28,020 bases of DNA from a virus, in IMG/VR virus record IMGVR_UViG_3300046476_000017, positions 1 through 28,020 of that record; one strand, 5' to 3'. The position numbers and the translations under genes were made by a program. Every line of letters starts with the position of its first letter. Position 1 is the first letter of the stretch. Below the pieces are notes generated by a model. The model saw only the letters and a list, made by a program, of their open reading frames with translations, did not search any database and was not told the DNA's origin. Positions 1-6,138 of this stretch are shown piece by piece.

Positions 1-146
1 TCAAGGACAAGCCGCTGATCGAGGTCTATGACATCGAAGCGAAGTTCGCCGCGTTCATGAAGCAAGTGATCGCCAACAAGGACAAGGTGACGAACCCGGT
101 CCTGCTCGCCGCGCTGCAAAACGTGAAGACGACTTCGGAAGTCTGA
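1..146 (+). CDS. 3' end of an unidentified phage protein (partial)
   Basis: The reading frame is open from the left edge (first full codon at base 3) to TGA at 144-146, leaving 47 visible residues. The visible part is rich in Lys, Ala and Val and looks helical, with the phrase KFAAFMKQVIANKDKV, and ends in KTTSEV. The start lies outside the window, so the length and family cannot be judged. It belongs to the same rightward run of small genes and is followed after two bases by a GTG start, suggesting coupled translation. The codon choice (many GCC, AAG, GTG) matches the genes downstream, which supports real coding. No function is proposed. Confidence 0.6.
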   Translation, partial: KDKPLIEVYDIEAKFAAFMKQVIANKDKVTNPVLLAALQNVKTTSEV

Positions 147-148
147 CC

Positions 149-241
149 GTGAAACTTGCCGCGCTGTGCGGCCTCATCATCTGTGTGGGGCTGTTCTGTG
201 TGGTGGCCGCAATGGCTGTCGCACATCGCTGTACCAAGTAG
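149..241 (+). CDS. 30-residue single-pass membrane peptide
   Basis: This is a GTG-started frame ending at TAG 239-241. After Met-Lys-Leu it is almost entirely hydrophobic (Ala, Leu, Ile, Val, Cys, Phe) through about residue 25, then ends in a charged tail, HRCTK. It would be one transmembrane helix, probably with the short basic tail in the cytoplasm. A GGAAG stretch at 137-141 sits at a usable distance before the GTG, and the gene begins two bases after the previous stop. Early regions of T7-like phages often carry such tiny membrane peptides acting on the host envelope, but no family is recognised here. It could also be a chance frame. The hydrophobic pattern and the tight spacing argue for a real gene. 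Confidence 0.45.
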   Translation: MKLAALCGLIICVGLFCVVAAMAVAHRCTK

Positions 242-332
242 TAGCTGCACCGTTACACAAGGCTTTGCGGAGCGCCTAAAAGCTCTACCAGCACTCAACT
301 AGCTGGTGTCCGCGACAACAATTCCCAATCGA

Positions 333-743
333 ATGAAACTCCTTCTTAACGTTGGCTTGAAGCGTAACGACAACGCTGCCGACAACACCATGCTGCGCAC
401 TATCGCCGCTCTCAATCGCGCCGGTTTCCTGCTGCATCGTGGCGAAGTCAGCGATTCAACACATCCCGAGCATGGCACCGAGCGCGTTCTCGTCTGCTGC
501 GTCGAGTACATCCGGCCACTGTCGGAGCCTAGCTTCGTAGCTGGCCTCCACAGCACGGTCATGCAGGTTCACCTGAACTACGCCGCCGCGCAGCTTGCGC
601 AGGACTGCATAGCCGTCGCCAGTATCGACACGTGGGGCCGCGTTGACGGCCTCCTGATTGGCCCGAACTCGTCCAAGTGGGGCGACTTCGATCCGCAGTA
701 CTTCATCCATCCCTCCGCACTCACTCTCAAGGACGCCGCATGA
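333..743 (+). CDS. Hypothetical early phage protein
   Basis: The protein has about 136 residues from ATG at 333. The frame also allows GTG at 306, which would add nine residues. Neither start has a clear Shine-Dalgarno sequence, so ATG was preferred. The protein begins MKLLLNVGLKRND, has a moderately hydrophobic core and a Trp/Phe-containing C-terminal part (KWGDFDPQYFIHPS). No catalytic motif, signal peptide or membrane segment is visible. It is the largest gene of the first early block. Its TGA (741-743) overlaps the ATG of the next gene at 740, so the two are likely translated together. Small soluble proteins in this position often act on the host, but the sequence does not show what this one does. 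Confidence 0.7.
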   Translation: MKLLLNVGLKRNDNAADNTMLRTIAALNRAGFLLHRGEVSDSTHPEHGTERVLVCCVEYIRPLSEPSFVAGLHSTVMQVHLNYAAAQLAQDCIAVASIDTWGRVDGLLIGPNSSKWGDFDPQYFIHPSALTLKDAA

Positions 744-931
744 TCGCTCGCAACGTAATCAACACCGTTACTCGCCGCCCGCACCTCGCGGAAACCAACG
801 CCATCGTCCGAGCGTTCGCTCGTGCTGTGTTCGGTCGCTCCTTCTCTGCTGCTCCCGAGGCTACGCCGAAGGCCAGCCGCGCCGAGCGCCGCGCTGGTAA
901 GCGTCAAGCCTACGCCCTGCGGAGTGCCTAA
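740..931 (+). CDS. Small basic protein, unknown function
   Basis: ATG at 740 overlaps the preceding stop (ATGA arrangement) and gives 63 residues ending at TAA 929-931. The protein is strongly basic, with Arg and Lys throughout and a C-terminal stretch RAERRAGKRQAYALR, and contains an Ala/Arg helix-like middle (IVRAFARAVFGRSF). Such a charge profile would suit binding to nucleic acid, but no known DNA-binding fold can be recognised. The frame extends upstream to other starts inside the previous gene. The overlap start is favoured because it fits the coupling pattern of the whole cluster. Confidence 0.55.
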   Translation: MIARNVINTVTRRPHLAETNAIVRAFARAVFGRSFSAAPEATPKASRAERRAGKRQAYALRSA

Positions 932-933
932 TC

Positions 934-1110
934 GTGATCGAACGCACCCTCCGAAACGACCGCGTGATCGCGGCCCATTGTTCCGGTCCTGTCGAAGAAC
1001 GTCAGGTGTCCTTTCCCAACCGTGACCGCAAGCGCGACAAGTTGCACGTCACGAACGTGCGTCGCCAGCAACGCGACGCCAAGCGCGGCCTCGAAGCTCT
1101 GTTCGCATGA
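934..1110 (+). CDS. Small basic protein, unknown function
   Basis: A GTG at 934, two bases after the previous stop, opens a 58-residue frame ending at TGA 1108-1110. GGAG at 921-924 could serve as ribosome binding site. The protein is rich in Arg and Lys (FPNRDRKRDKLHVTNVRRQ), with a short hydrophobic patch near the start. Its stop overlaps the ATG of the next gene by four bases. The non-ATG start keeps it easy to miss, but without it there would be a 175-base hole in an otherwise gapless cluster. No family is recognised. Confidence 0.5.
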   Translation: MIERTLRNDRVIAAHCSGPVEERQVSFPNRDRKRDKLHVTNVRRQQRDAKRGLEALFA

Positions 1111-1295
1111 GTGATCGCTTCGTGGTGCGTCCTTTCTCGCCCACGCCGACACGTTACACCTCGCCGCAGACTTTCTATGCGGTAGTTGATACGGAGTCCG
1201 ACACACCCGGCGAGACGCAGTACCTCACAAACGTGGCCGCGCAGGGCGTGGCTGACGCAATGAACCGCGAGGTCGATCTCGGCCTCCGCACATAG
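1107..1295 (+). CDS. Hypothetical protein, 62 residues
   Basis: ATG at 1107 lies within the stop of the previous gene (ATGA). The product is a small, mixed-charge protein with an N-terminal part rich in Thr, Ser, Pro and Tyr (RYTSPQTFYAVVDTES) and a helical C-terminal part (AQGVADAMNREVDLGLR). The middle resembles a short beta hairpin followed by a helix, as in many small phage modulators, but this is only an impression from residue pattern. No membrane segment or metal-binding cluster is present. Confidence 0.6.
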   Translation: MSDRFVVRPFSPTPTRYTSPQTFYAVVDTESDTPGETQYLTNVAAQGVADAMNREVDLGLRT

Positions 1296-1303
1296 GAAAC
1301 AAC

Positions 1304-1549
1304 ATGCGCCAACAATACCGCACGAACGTACCCGAGCAATCCGTCACCGGCCAATACCAAGTCCAGATGAAGGGCGACAAGTGGCACGTGTTCGACGGCA
1401 AGACGGGTGGCTGGTCGAAGAACCCGCACGAGACGTACAAAGGCGCTGAAGCCGAAGCGCTGAAACTGCACGAGGCACGGCAGGCTGAGTCGGCTGCGGC
1501 CATCCAGCAGTTCCACCTCTCGCGTAACGTCAACGGGAACCCGGCCTAA
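1304..1549 (+). CDS. Hypothetical protein, 81 residues
   Basis: ATG at 1304 is preceded by AGGAAA at 1294-1299, an acceptable ribosome binding site. The N-terminal half looks beta-rich (QYQVQMKGDKWHVFDGKTGG), like a small surface domain that shows a Trp-Asp-Gly turn. The C-terminal half is an Ala/Glu helix (GAEAEALKLHEARQAESAAA). The TAA at 1547-1549 shares one base with the ATG of the next gene. No function can be assigned. The N-terminal pattern suggests a small beta fold that might bind a partner. Confidence 0.65.
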   Translation: MRQQYRTNVPEQSVTGQYQVQMKGDKWHVFDGKTGGWSKNPHETYKGAEAEALKLHEARQAESAAAIQQFHLSRNVNGNPA

Positions 1550-2046
1550 TGTTCATCCGTAAATCCAAGCACGAGGCCATCGTCGCGGGCCTGTCGGCAC
1601 GACTGGAACGCGCCACGATGCGAGCCGACACGAACGCAGAGACGATCCACCGCGAGCGGCGTGGCCGCGCCCAGTCTTCCTCGTTCGCTGCTGCGTACGG
1701 CGCTGGCCCGGCTAACGAACTGCGCTTCTACCGCGAGCATAACGACCGGCAGAGTCGGCAGATCGTGGCGCTGAATGTCGGCTTGCGTAGCCGCGACGCA
1801 GAGATCGAACGCTTGGGTAAGCAACTCCGCGAGCTTCGTCGGCGCGTGGCGAACCAGCGTGAGAGCCTGACCAACGTGATCGAGAACGCGCCCCGCTTCG
1901 GCACGAGCCTGCAAGAACTGATCCGCAAGCCTGTCGATCCGAAGGCAGTGCCGTACTGCGAAGCCCTCGCCAAGGGCCGGCCCATCTGCTGCGGCTCTTC
2001 GCCGTGCAAACTTCAACCCACCGCTGGCTGCGCTGGCGACTTCTAA
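1549..2046 (+). CDS. Hypothetical coiled-coil protein with Cys-rich tail
   Basis: This 165-residue protein starts at ATG 1549 (TAATG overlap with the previous stop). Residues from about 60 to 110 are a charged helix with heptad-like spacing (VGLRSRDAEIERLGKQLREL), so a coiled coil and self-association are likely. The last 35 residues change character and hold five cysteines: one in VPYC, two in RPICCG, then SPC and GC. That spacing could bind a metal ion or form disulfides, though it does not match a zinc finger type I can name. The N-terminus is basic. No enzyme motif is visible. The gene is followed by AAGGAG and the next ATG ten bases on. Confidence 0.65.
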   Translation: MFIRKSKHEAIVAGLSARLERATMRADTNAETIHRERRGRAQSSSFAAAYGAGPANELRFYREHNDRQSRQIVALNVGLRSRDAEIERLGKQLRELRRRVANQRESLTNVIENAPRFGTSLQELIRKPVDPKAVPYCEALAKGRPICCGSSPCKLQPTAGCAGDF

Positions 2047-2055
2047 GGAGTCCGC

Positions 2056-2250
2056 ATGATCGTCGTTCGTACCCTCAACACTGTCGGCGGATACCGCGCT
2101 CGTCCGTACCGCTCGATCCGCAAGATGAACCGCTTCGCCCGGTCGCTGGGCTTCCGTAACTGGGCCGCGTACGTGGCGAAGCTCACGATGGACAAGCTGT
2201 TCCGCGAGAACCTGCAACGCATCGCAGAAGCACACCCGGAGGCCGCATGA
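2056..2250 (+). CDS. Small basic protein, 64 residues
   Basis: AAGGAG at 2045-2050 lies six bases before the ATG at 2056, one of the clearest ribosome binding sites in the early region. The protein is basic and aromatic, with RARPYRSIRKMNRFARSLGF in the first half and an amphipathic helix (LTMDKLFRENLQRIAEAHPE) in the second. The pattern (basic loop, then helices with the turn GFRNW) is compatible with a nucleic-acid- or protein-binding helical domain, but no named family is recognised. Its stop overlaps the ATG of the next gene at 2247. Confidence 0.6.
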   Translation: MIVVRTLNTVGGYRARPYRSIRKMNRFARSLGFRNWAAYVAKLTMDKLFRENLQRIAEAHPEAA

Positions 2251-2675
2251 CGTTCAAGGTCGGCGAGACTGTACGGTTCGTATGCACCTCGTCGTTTCTG
2301 AGTGACTACCCGGAGGACAAGAAGCGCCTCGGCATGCTCGGTGTTGTTGAAAGCCTTGATAAGGGCTTGCGAGTCCTCATGCAGGACGGCTACGAGATGC
2401 GCGGATGGGGCTCGGACTCGTACGAGGAATCGTACGAGGCGGTCGTTGCGGAGGCCACGTTCTCGCTGCTTGCCGCAATGACTGGCAAGCCGCTGAAGTT
2501 CCGCTCGGGCTGCGACGTGAAGTTCGTGGCGTACGTGGCCGACGCAAAGCCGCACTGCCAACTCATTCTCCTCAACCCTGCGACCGGCAATGTCGTGACT
2601 CGCTACGCCAACGGCAAGAGCAGCGAGGAACCGTACAGCGAACCCGGTGACATCATCCTGAAGGAGCAAGCATGA
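2247..2675 (+). CDS. Hypothetical protein with SH3/KOW-like start
   Basis: ATG at 2247 overlaps the preceding stop. The 142-residue protein opens with MTFKVGETVRFVC and continues to GMLGVVESLDKGLRVLMQDG, a pattern of small beta strands with Gly and Val turns as found in SH3/KOW-type barrels. A second beta-rich part (CDVKFVAYVADAKPHCQLIL) follows after residue 80. It is acidic overall, unlike the basic neighbours. No catalytic residues are visible. The gene at 3221 opens with a comparable barrel-like segment, so the two may be distant relatives, although I cannot align them convincingly. It is coupled by overlap to a small lipoprotein gene. Confidence 0.65.
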   Translation: MTFKVGETVRFVCTSSFLSDYPEDKKRLGMLGVVESLDKGLRVLMQDGYEMRGWGSDSYEESYEAVVAEATFSLLAAMTGKPLKFRSGCDVKFVAYVADAKPHCQLILLNPATGNVVTRYANGKSSEEPYSEPGDIILKEQA

Positions 2676-2776
2676 AGTACATCATCGCCGCACTCGTCGC
2701 CGTGGCCCTGTCGGGCTGCGCAGTGAACGTCATCACGATCAACGATAGCGTGATCCGCGCCGTCGCCTCGAAGTAA
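2672..2776 (+). CDS. 34-residue lipoprotein
   Basis: ATG at 2672 overlaps the previous stop and follows GGAG at 2662-2665. The product begins MKYIIAALVAVALSGCAV: a positively charged start, a hydrophobic core and then the lipobox L-S-G-C, so cysteine 16 should be lipidated after signal peptidase II cleavage. Only 18 mature residues remain. It is therefore a tiny lipid-anchored peptide on the periplasmic side of the inner or outer membrane. It could block superinfection or alter the envelope, as short lipoproteins of some other phages do. A spanin (Rz1-like) role is less likely, since no Rz partner and no lysis gene lies nearby. The TAA shares a base with the next ATG. Confidence 0.65.
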   Translation: MKYIIAALVAVALSGCAVNVITINDSVIRAVASK

Positions 2777-2868
2777 TGCACGCCGACCTAGCCGAGACGC
2801 TGATCGCACTGGTCATCGCACTGGGCTGGCTCTCGCTCCTCGGCTGGCTGATCCACCTCTCGCTGTAA
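2776..2868 (+). CDS. 30-residue membrane peptide coupled to the lipoprotein
   Basis: ATG at 2776 uses the last A of the lipoprotein stop (TAATG), so translation is almost certainly coupled. After MHADLAET the sequence is one hydrophobic helix with Trp residues near the middle and end (LIALVIALGWLSLLGWLI), ending HLSL. This is a single-pass membrane peptide of the bare minimum length. Standing directly behind a lipoprotein, it may form a small envelope complex with it. No family is recognised. Its TAA is followed by the longest gap of the early region. Confidence 0.5.
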   Translation: MHADLAETLIALVIALGWLSLLGWLIHLSL

Positions 2869-2948
2869 CCCGTCAAACTACCCGACCGCTGTACGTTCAT
2901 GCTGGGCGTGCGGCTTTCTCTTTCCCATAATTGATTAGGACTACACAC
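2869..2948 (+). promoter_or_regulatory. Non-coding gap with possible promoter and leader
   Basis: This 80-base gap interrupts a cluster in which genes otherwise overlap. CATAAT at 2926-2931 is a good match to a sigma70 -10 box, but the matching -35 region (around 2903-2908, TGGGCG) is weak. A short CCGC/GCGG pairing followed by a pyrimidine run (about 2887-2923) could be a weak terminator or processing hairpin. AGGA at 2937-2940 followed by CTACACAC leads into the ATG at 2949. I see no copy of the 30-base late promoter element here. Confidence 0.3.
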
Positions 2949-3221
2949 ATGTCTCTCTCGACCATCATCGCTGCTGCAACCCGCAAGGCTCACCAAATCA
3001 CGGTGCGCGCTCACATCGCTTCGCTTCGTCTGACGGTGGCTGCTGCCGAGGCCAAGGTCCGCGCACTGGACACCGAAGCTCGCATCGCCGCCAGCATCGC
3101 CAACAAGGCGCGTGAGGCGTCCGAGTTCGCTGACAAGGTGGCCGACGACGCTGAACTGTCCGCTTCTGCACTGCGCCTCGCTGCGAAGACCGAAGCAGTT
3201 GCAATCGGAGGTGTCCTGTAA
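2949..3221 (+). CDS. Hypothetical Ala-rich helical protein
   Basis: ATG at 2949 has AGGA eight bases upstream and gives 90 residues. A longer frame from TTG at 2931 would start inside the leader and is not favoured. The protein is almost wholly helical by composition: Ala, Glu, Lys and Arg with regular spacing, for example LTVAAAEAKVRALDTEARI and EASEFADKVADDAELSASAL. It may form a coiled coil. There are no cysteines, membrane segments or known motifs. Being first after the only sizeable gap of the early region, it may be among the more strongly expressed early proteins. It overlaps the next ATG by one base. Confidence 0.65.
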   Translation: MSLSTIIAAATRKAHQITVRAHIASLRLTVAAAEAKVRALDTEARIAASIANKAREASEFADKVADDAELSASALRLAAKTEAVAIGGVL

Positions 3222-3676
3222 TGAGCAAGCACTTCGAACCGGGCTCCTCGATCCGCTGCATCAACACAGTGGGCGCGTCTTACCGTGGGCTGACTGCGGG
3301 CAACGTGTACACGGTGCTGCCCAAAGGCTCCGACGGTGATTGCGTGTGGATCGCGGACGACGACGGAAAACACATTGCACCGTACGGATACCGCTTCGAG
3401 GCTGTTCCCGCTGAACCAACCGGCGAGCAGGAGGTCAGCACGCACTTCGAGGTGCATCACGTTCCGCTACCCGTCGCTACCAGCACGCCGCAGGAGGTGA
3501 TTACTCGCCGCCCGACCTCTCAGGCCGCTGCCGAGAAGTTCATCGAACAGCACGGCGGTAACTACGTGGCTGGCACGTTCAAGATTGTCGAGGTCGAGGT
3601 CATCAAGCGCACCAAGACCGTGCGCCACGTCAAGCGCAACACCCGCACCATTCACGAGTTGGTGGACGCGGAGTGA
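3221..3676 (+). CDS. Hypothetical protein with SH3/KOW-like N-terminal domain
   Basis: ATG at 3221 (TAATG overlap) opens a 151-residue protein. Residues 5 to about 60 look like a small barrel: IRCINTV, GLTAGNVYTVLPKGSDGDC and VWIADDDGK are strand-turn-strand units of the kind seen in KOW and SH3-like domains. A linker with Pro, Thr and Glu follows, then a mixed domain (AAEKFIEQHGGNYVAGTFKI) that ends with the very basic stretch IKRTKTVRHVKRNTR. The two-part design suggests a binding domain joined to a basic nucleic-acid-contacting tail. That is inference from residue pattern only. The stop overlaps the GTG of the following gene. Confidence 0.65.
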   Translation: MSKHFEPGSSIRCINTVGASYRGLTAGNVYTVLPKGSDGDCVWIADDDGKHIAPYGYRFEAVPAEPTGEQEVSTHFEVHHVPLPVATSTPQEVITRRPTSQAAAEKFIEQHGGNYVAGTFKIVEVEVIKRTKTVRHVKRNTRTIHELVDAE

Positions 3677-4002
3677 CAACCGGCGAACAGCGCAAGGCCG
3701 AAGGCCAAGCGCAAGCCAAGAAGCGGGCCGGTAGCGAATGGCTCGCAGACTCGCTGTTCTGGCTCGGCCTGTGGGTCAGGAGCCGACGCGAGGCCGGTGA
3801 GACGGAGATCAACTTCGACCAGTTCCGCAGCAGTCATCTACCGGACGAGCCGCCTAACGTGAACGCGTGGGGCTCGCTGCCGAAGGCCGCTGTGCGTGCC
3901 GGGCTAATCACGCCGACCGACCGCGTAGCCAAGGCCCAGCGCCCGACCGCACAAGCCCGCACCGTCCGTGTGTGGGCAATCAACCAAAGGAGTTCCCTGT
4001 AA
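3673..4002 (+). CDS. Putative winged-helix-like DNA-binding protein
   Basis: GTG at 3673 overlaps the preceding TGA and yields 109 residues. The N-terminus is basic (EQRKAEGQAQAKKRAGSEW). Then come two helices and the segment NAWGSLPKAAVRAGLITPTD, ending in ARTVRVWAI. The order 'Trp-Gly, helix, Ala-x-x-Ala-Gly-Leu-Ile, basic hairpin, Val-x-Val-Trp' resembles small winged-helix proteins often found beside replication genes in phages and prophages. No enzyme motif is present. Standing just ahead of primase, it may help replication or regulate the block. The family link is from memory of the pattern and would need a profile search. Confidence 0.6.
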   Translation: MTTGEQRKAEGQAQAKKRAGSEWLADSLFWLGLWVRSRREAGETEINFDQFRSSHLPDEPPNVNAWGSLPKAAVRAGLITPTDRVAKAQRPTAQARTVRVWAINQRSSL

Positions 4003-4097
4003 TGCGCAAACTGTCCGACCGTACGTTGTTCATCGCCCTCACGGTCCTGCTCGTGGCCGACATCGCGGCTGATCTGCTCGTGTACTTCACCCGCTAG
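4002..4097 (+). CDS. 31-residue membrane peptide
   Basis: AAGGAG at 3987-3992 precedes the ATG at 4002 by nine bases, and the ATG overlaps the prior TAA. The peptide starts MRKLSDR, continues with a hydrophobic helix (TLFIALTVLLVADIAADLLV) and ends YFTR. It should sit in the inner membrane with the basic start inside. The TAG at 4095-4097 shares its G with the GTG start of primase, so this peptide may serve partly as a translational leader that feeds ribosomes into primase. No family is recognised. Confidence 0.55.
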   Translation: MRKLSDRTLFIALTVLLVADIAADLLVYFTR

Positions 4098-4903
4098 TGG
4101 CTGCGGCGTGGCTCAAGGCCGCGCAGCAGTTGCGAGAAGGCAGTAAGGGTCGAGCCAGCCACGGCTGCGGTGAAGGCCGCACGCTGCTGGTGGCTCATGA
4201 GCGGGACAAGTGGACGGCGTGGTGCTTCCGGTGTCAGGAGTCGCTAGTCGAGTTCAAGCCGCAGCTATCGTTCTCGGAGCGCATGAAGCGTGACCGTGAG
4301 CGGGCTGCGGAAGACGAGGCTATCGCCCGGTACACGGTGCTGCCGACGCCAGTGGTGGACGACCTATCGCTGTGGCCTATCGAGGCCCGGCTATGGCTCC
4401 TCAAGGCGTCCGTAGGCGCTCCCGAGACGCGCCAGCTAGGCGCGTACTACCACCCGCCCACTAACCGCGTGGTGCTACCCGTATTCGATCAGGCGCGGCT
4501 CTGCTACTGGCAGGCACGCAGCATCGACGGAAGACAACCGAAGTATCTAGGCGCGGCAATCGACAAGCGCGGCATCGTCGCGCAGTTCGGTGACTACAGC
4601 CCGGCAATCGTTCTGACCGAAGACGTTCTATCTGCATTCCGGTGCGGTGAGTTCGTCACGTCATGGGCGCTGCTCGGCACTGCCCTGACCGACAAGGTAC
4701 TGGCCCGGTTGATCGCAGCACAGAAGCCCGTAATCACGTGGCTCGACCCCGATGCCGCTGGCCGCAAGGCTGTGCGCCGCATCAAGACCAAGCTGGAACT
4801 CGTGGGCGTGCCCCACAGAAACATAGTCTCCCCTTTCGACCCGAAGCTCCTACCCCGAGGAGAAATCAAATCTCTCTTGACCAAAGCCTGCTCCGACTTC
4901 TGA
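4097..4903 (+). CDS. DNA primase (zinc site plus TOPRIM)
   Basis: This 268-residue protein would make RNA primers for lagging-strand synthesis. Residues 22-46 hold a compact metal site with His22, Cys24, Cys43 and Cys46 (HGCGEG, then WCFRC), corresponding to the zinc domain of T7 gp4 and bacterial primases, with one Cys replaced by His. The TOPRIM part follows: LTEDVLSAFR with the acidic residue at 175, and ITWLDPDAAGRKA with Asp217 and Asp219, the metal-binding D-x-D. T7 carries primase and helicase in one chain. Here the primase ends at TGA 4901-4903, overlapping the region where the helicase must begin. The GTG start at 4097 overlaps the previous stop and leaves only 21 residues before His22. 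Confidence 0.9.
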   Translation: MAAAWLKAAQQLREGSKGRASHGCGEGRTLLVAHERDKWTAWCFRCQESLVEFKPQLSFSERMKRDRERAAEDEAIARYTVLPTPVVDDLSLWPIEARLWLLKASVGAPETRQLGAYYHPPTNRVVLPVFDQARLCYWQARSIDGRQPKYLGAAIDKRGIVAQFGDYSPAIVLTEDVLSAFRCGEFVTSWALLGTALTDKVLARLIAAQKPVITWLDPDAAGRKAVRRIKTKLELVGVPHRNIVSPFDPKLLPRGEIKSLLTKACSDF

Positions 4904-6138
4904 AAGATCGTGAGCAATACGAACGATTGCACAGGTACGTGCCGATGGGTGACATCGACGCCAACACTGCCACCGTCCTGAAGGACTACGGCACGTACTT
5001 TAAAGAGAACCCCGGCGTCACGACCATCGACGCGAAGCCGTTCATGACGTTCTTCGCTCTGGCTCACCCGAAGCTGACGAGCGAGGCCAAGGCGCAGTAC
5101 AAGGCCACCATCGCCAACATCCAGCACGCTGCACCGCCCGGTACTGAGGACGGCATCAAGGAGCGGCTGGTGGAACTGGCTACGGCGAGCAAGCTGAAGA
5201 CGATGCTCGAAGGCTACGAGGAAGGCGAGATCGACCTGACTCAGGCGCTGCGCACGATCAGTGACCGGCACGAGACGTGGGTCCACACCAACAAGAAGCA
5301 CCCGAAGGTGAAGGACCGCATCGAGGACATGCTCCTCGCCGTGCAGAACGACACCGGCTTCCACTTCCGATTGAACTGCCTGAACGCTGCGCTCAAGCCG
5401 CTGTGGGAAGGCGACTTCATCATCGTGGCGGCACGAGTGGACAGCGGCAAGTCGAGCTTCTTCGCCAGCGAGTTGAGCTTCATGGCTCCGCAGGTTGACC
5501 AGCTATATCCCGGACAGGACCGCACGATCATCGTGCTGAACAACGAAGGGCCGGGTCGCAAGCTGCGGCACCGCTACTTCAATGCGTCGCTGGGCATGTC
5601 GAATCAGGAACTGATCCCGCTCTGCGATAAGGGCGTGGTGTACGAGGAATTCCTGAAGACGCAGGGCGGGCGTGACCTGTTCCACGTCTTCGACATCCAC
5701 GACTACACGATGGGCCAGTTGGAAGACATCGTGAAGGACTTGAACCCGGCAATCGTCGTGGTGGACATGCTCGACAACGTGCAGGCCGATGGACAGGCCG
5801 CGAACGGCGGCACCCGCACCGATCAGATTCTGGAGTGGATGTATCAGCGTGCCCGGATATGGGCCGTGAAGTACAAGTGCGTGGTGATCGCCACGTCACA
5901 GCTTAGCGGCGAGGCCGAGGGCGAACTGTTCCCGAAGCTGTCGCAGCTTGCGAACTCCAAGACTGGCAAGGCTGGTGCAGCCGAGGCCGTCATCATGCTC
6001 GGGCGGTCGGGAAACATCGACCTTCAAAACACCCGATTCATTGGCACTCCGAAGAACAAGCTGCACCGCGACGGTGGTCCGCGTGACCCGCGTCAAGAGG
6101 TGTCGTTCGACGGCTCACGAGCGAGGTTCACAGACTGA
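4870..6138 (+). CDS. Replicative DNA helicase (SF4, DnaB/gp4 type)
   Basis: This is the ring helicase that unwinds DNA at the fork. The RecA-like core shows a Walker A in ARVDSGKSS (lysine codon at 5449), a Walker B in AIVVVDMLDNV (near 5750) and the H4-like stretch ATSQLSGEAEG (near 5890). The end is set by TGA 6136-6138. The start is unclear. A strong GAGGAG at 4857-4862 lies seven bases before an in-frame AUC at 4870, giving 422 residues beginning SLDQSLLRLLKDREQYERL, which looks like a true helicase N-terminus. The first usual starts are TTG 4927, GTG 4939 and ATG 4945 (397 residues), none with a good ribosome site. The frame is also open upstream inside the primase, so a -1 frameshift fusion is possible. 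Confidence 0.85.
   Translation: MSLDQSLLRLLKDREQYERLHRYVPMGDIDANTATVLKDYGTYFKENPGVTTIDAKPFMTFFALAHPKLTSEAKAQYKATIANIQHAAPPGTEDGIKERLVELATASKLKTMLEGYEEGEIDLTQALRTISDRHETWVHTNKKHPKVKDRIEDMLLAVQNDTGFHFRLNCLNAALKPLWEGDFIIVAARVDSGKSSFFASELSFMAPQVDQLYPGQDRTIIVLNNEGPGRKLRHRYFNASLGMSNQELIPLCDKGVVYEEFLKTQGGRDLFHVFDIHDYTMGQLEDIVKDLNPAIVVVDMLDNVQADGQAANGGTRTDQILEWMYQRARIWAVKYKCVVIATSQLSGEAEGELFPKLSQLANSKTGKAGAAEAVIMLGRSGNIDLQNTRFIGTPKNKLHRDGGPRDPRQEVSFDGSRARFTD

Noticed and set aside
242-332. Possible hairpin around GGCTTTGCGGAGCGCC in the gap after the first membrane peptide
   Set aside because: The pairing is short and broken and there is no T run, so neither a terminator nor an RNA gene can be supported.
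4663-4869. Upstream ATG-started extension of the helicase frame inside the primase gene
   Set aside because: The translated extension is Arg/Pro/Gln-rich (for example RCRWPQGCAPHQDQ) as expected for an out-of-frame reading of the TOPRIM region, so an independent start at 4663 is not credible.
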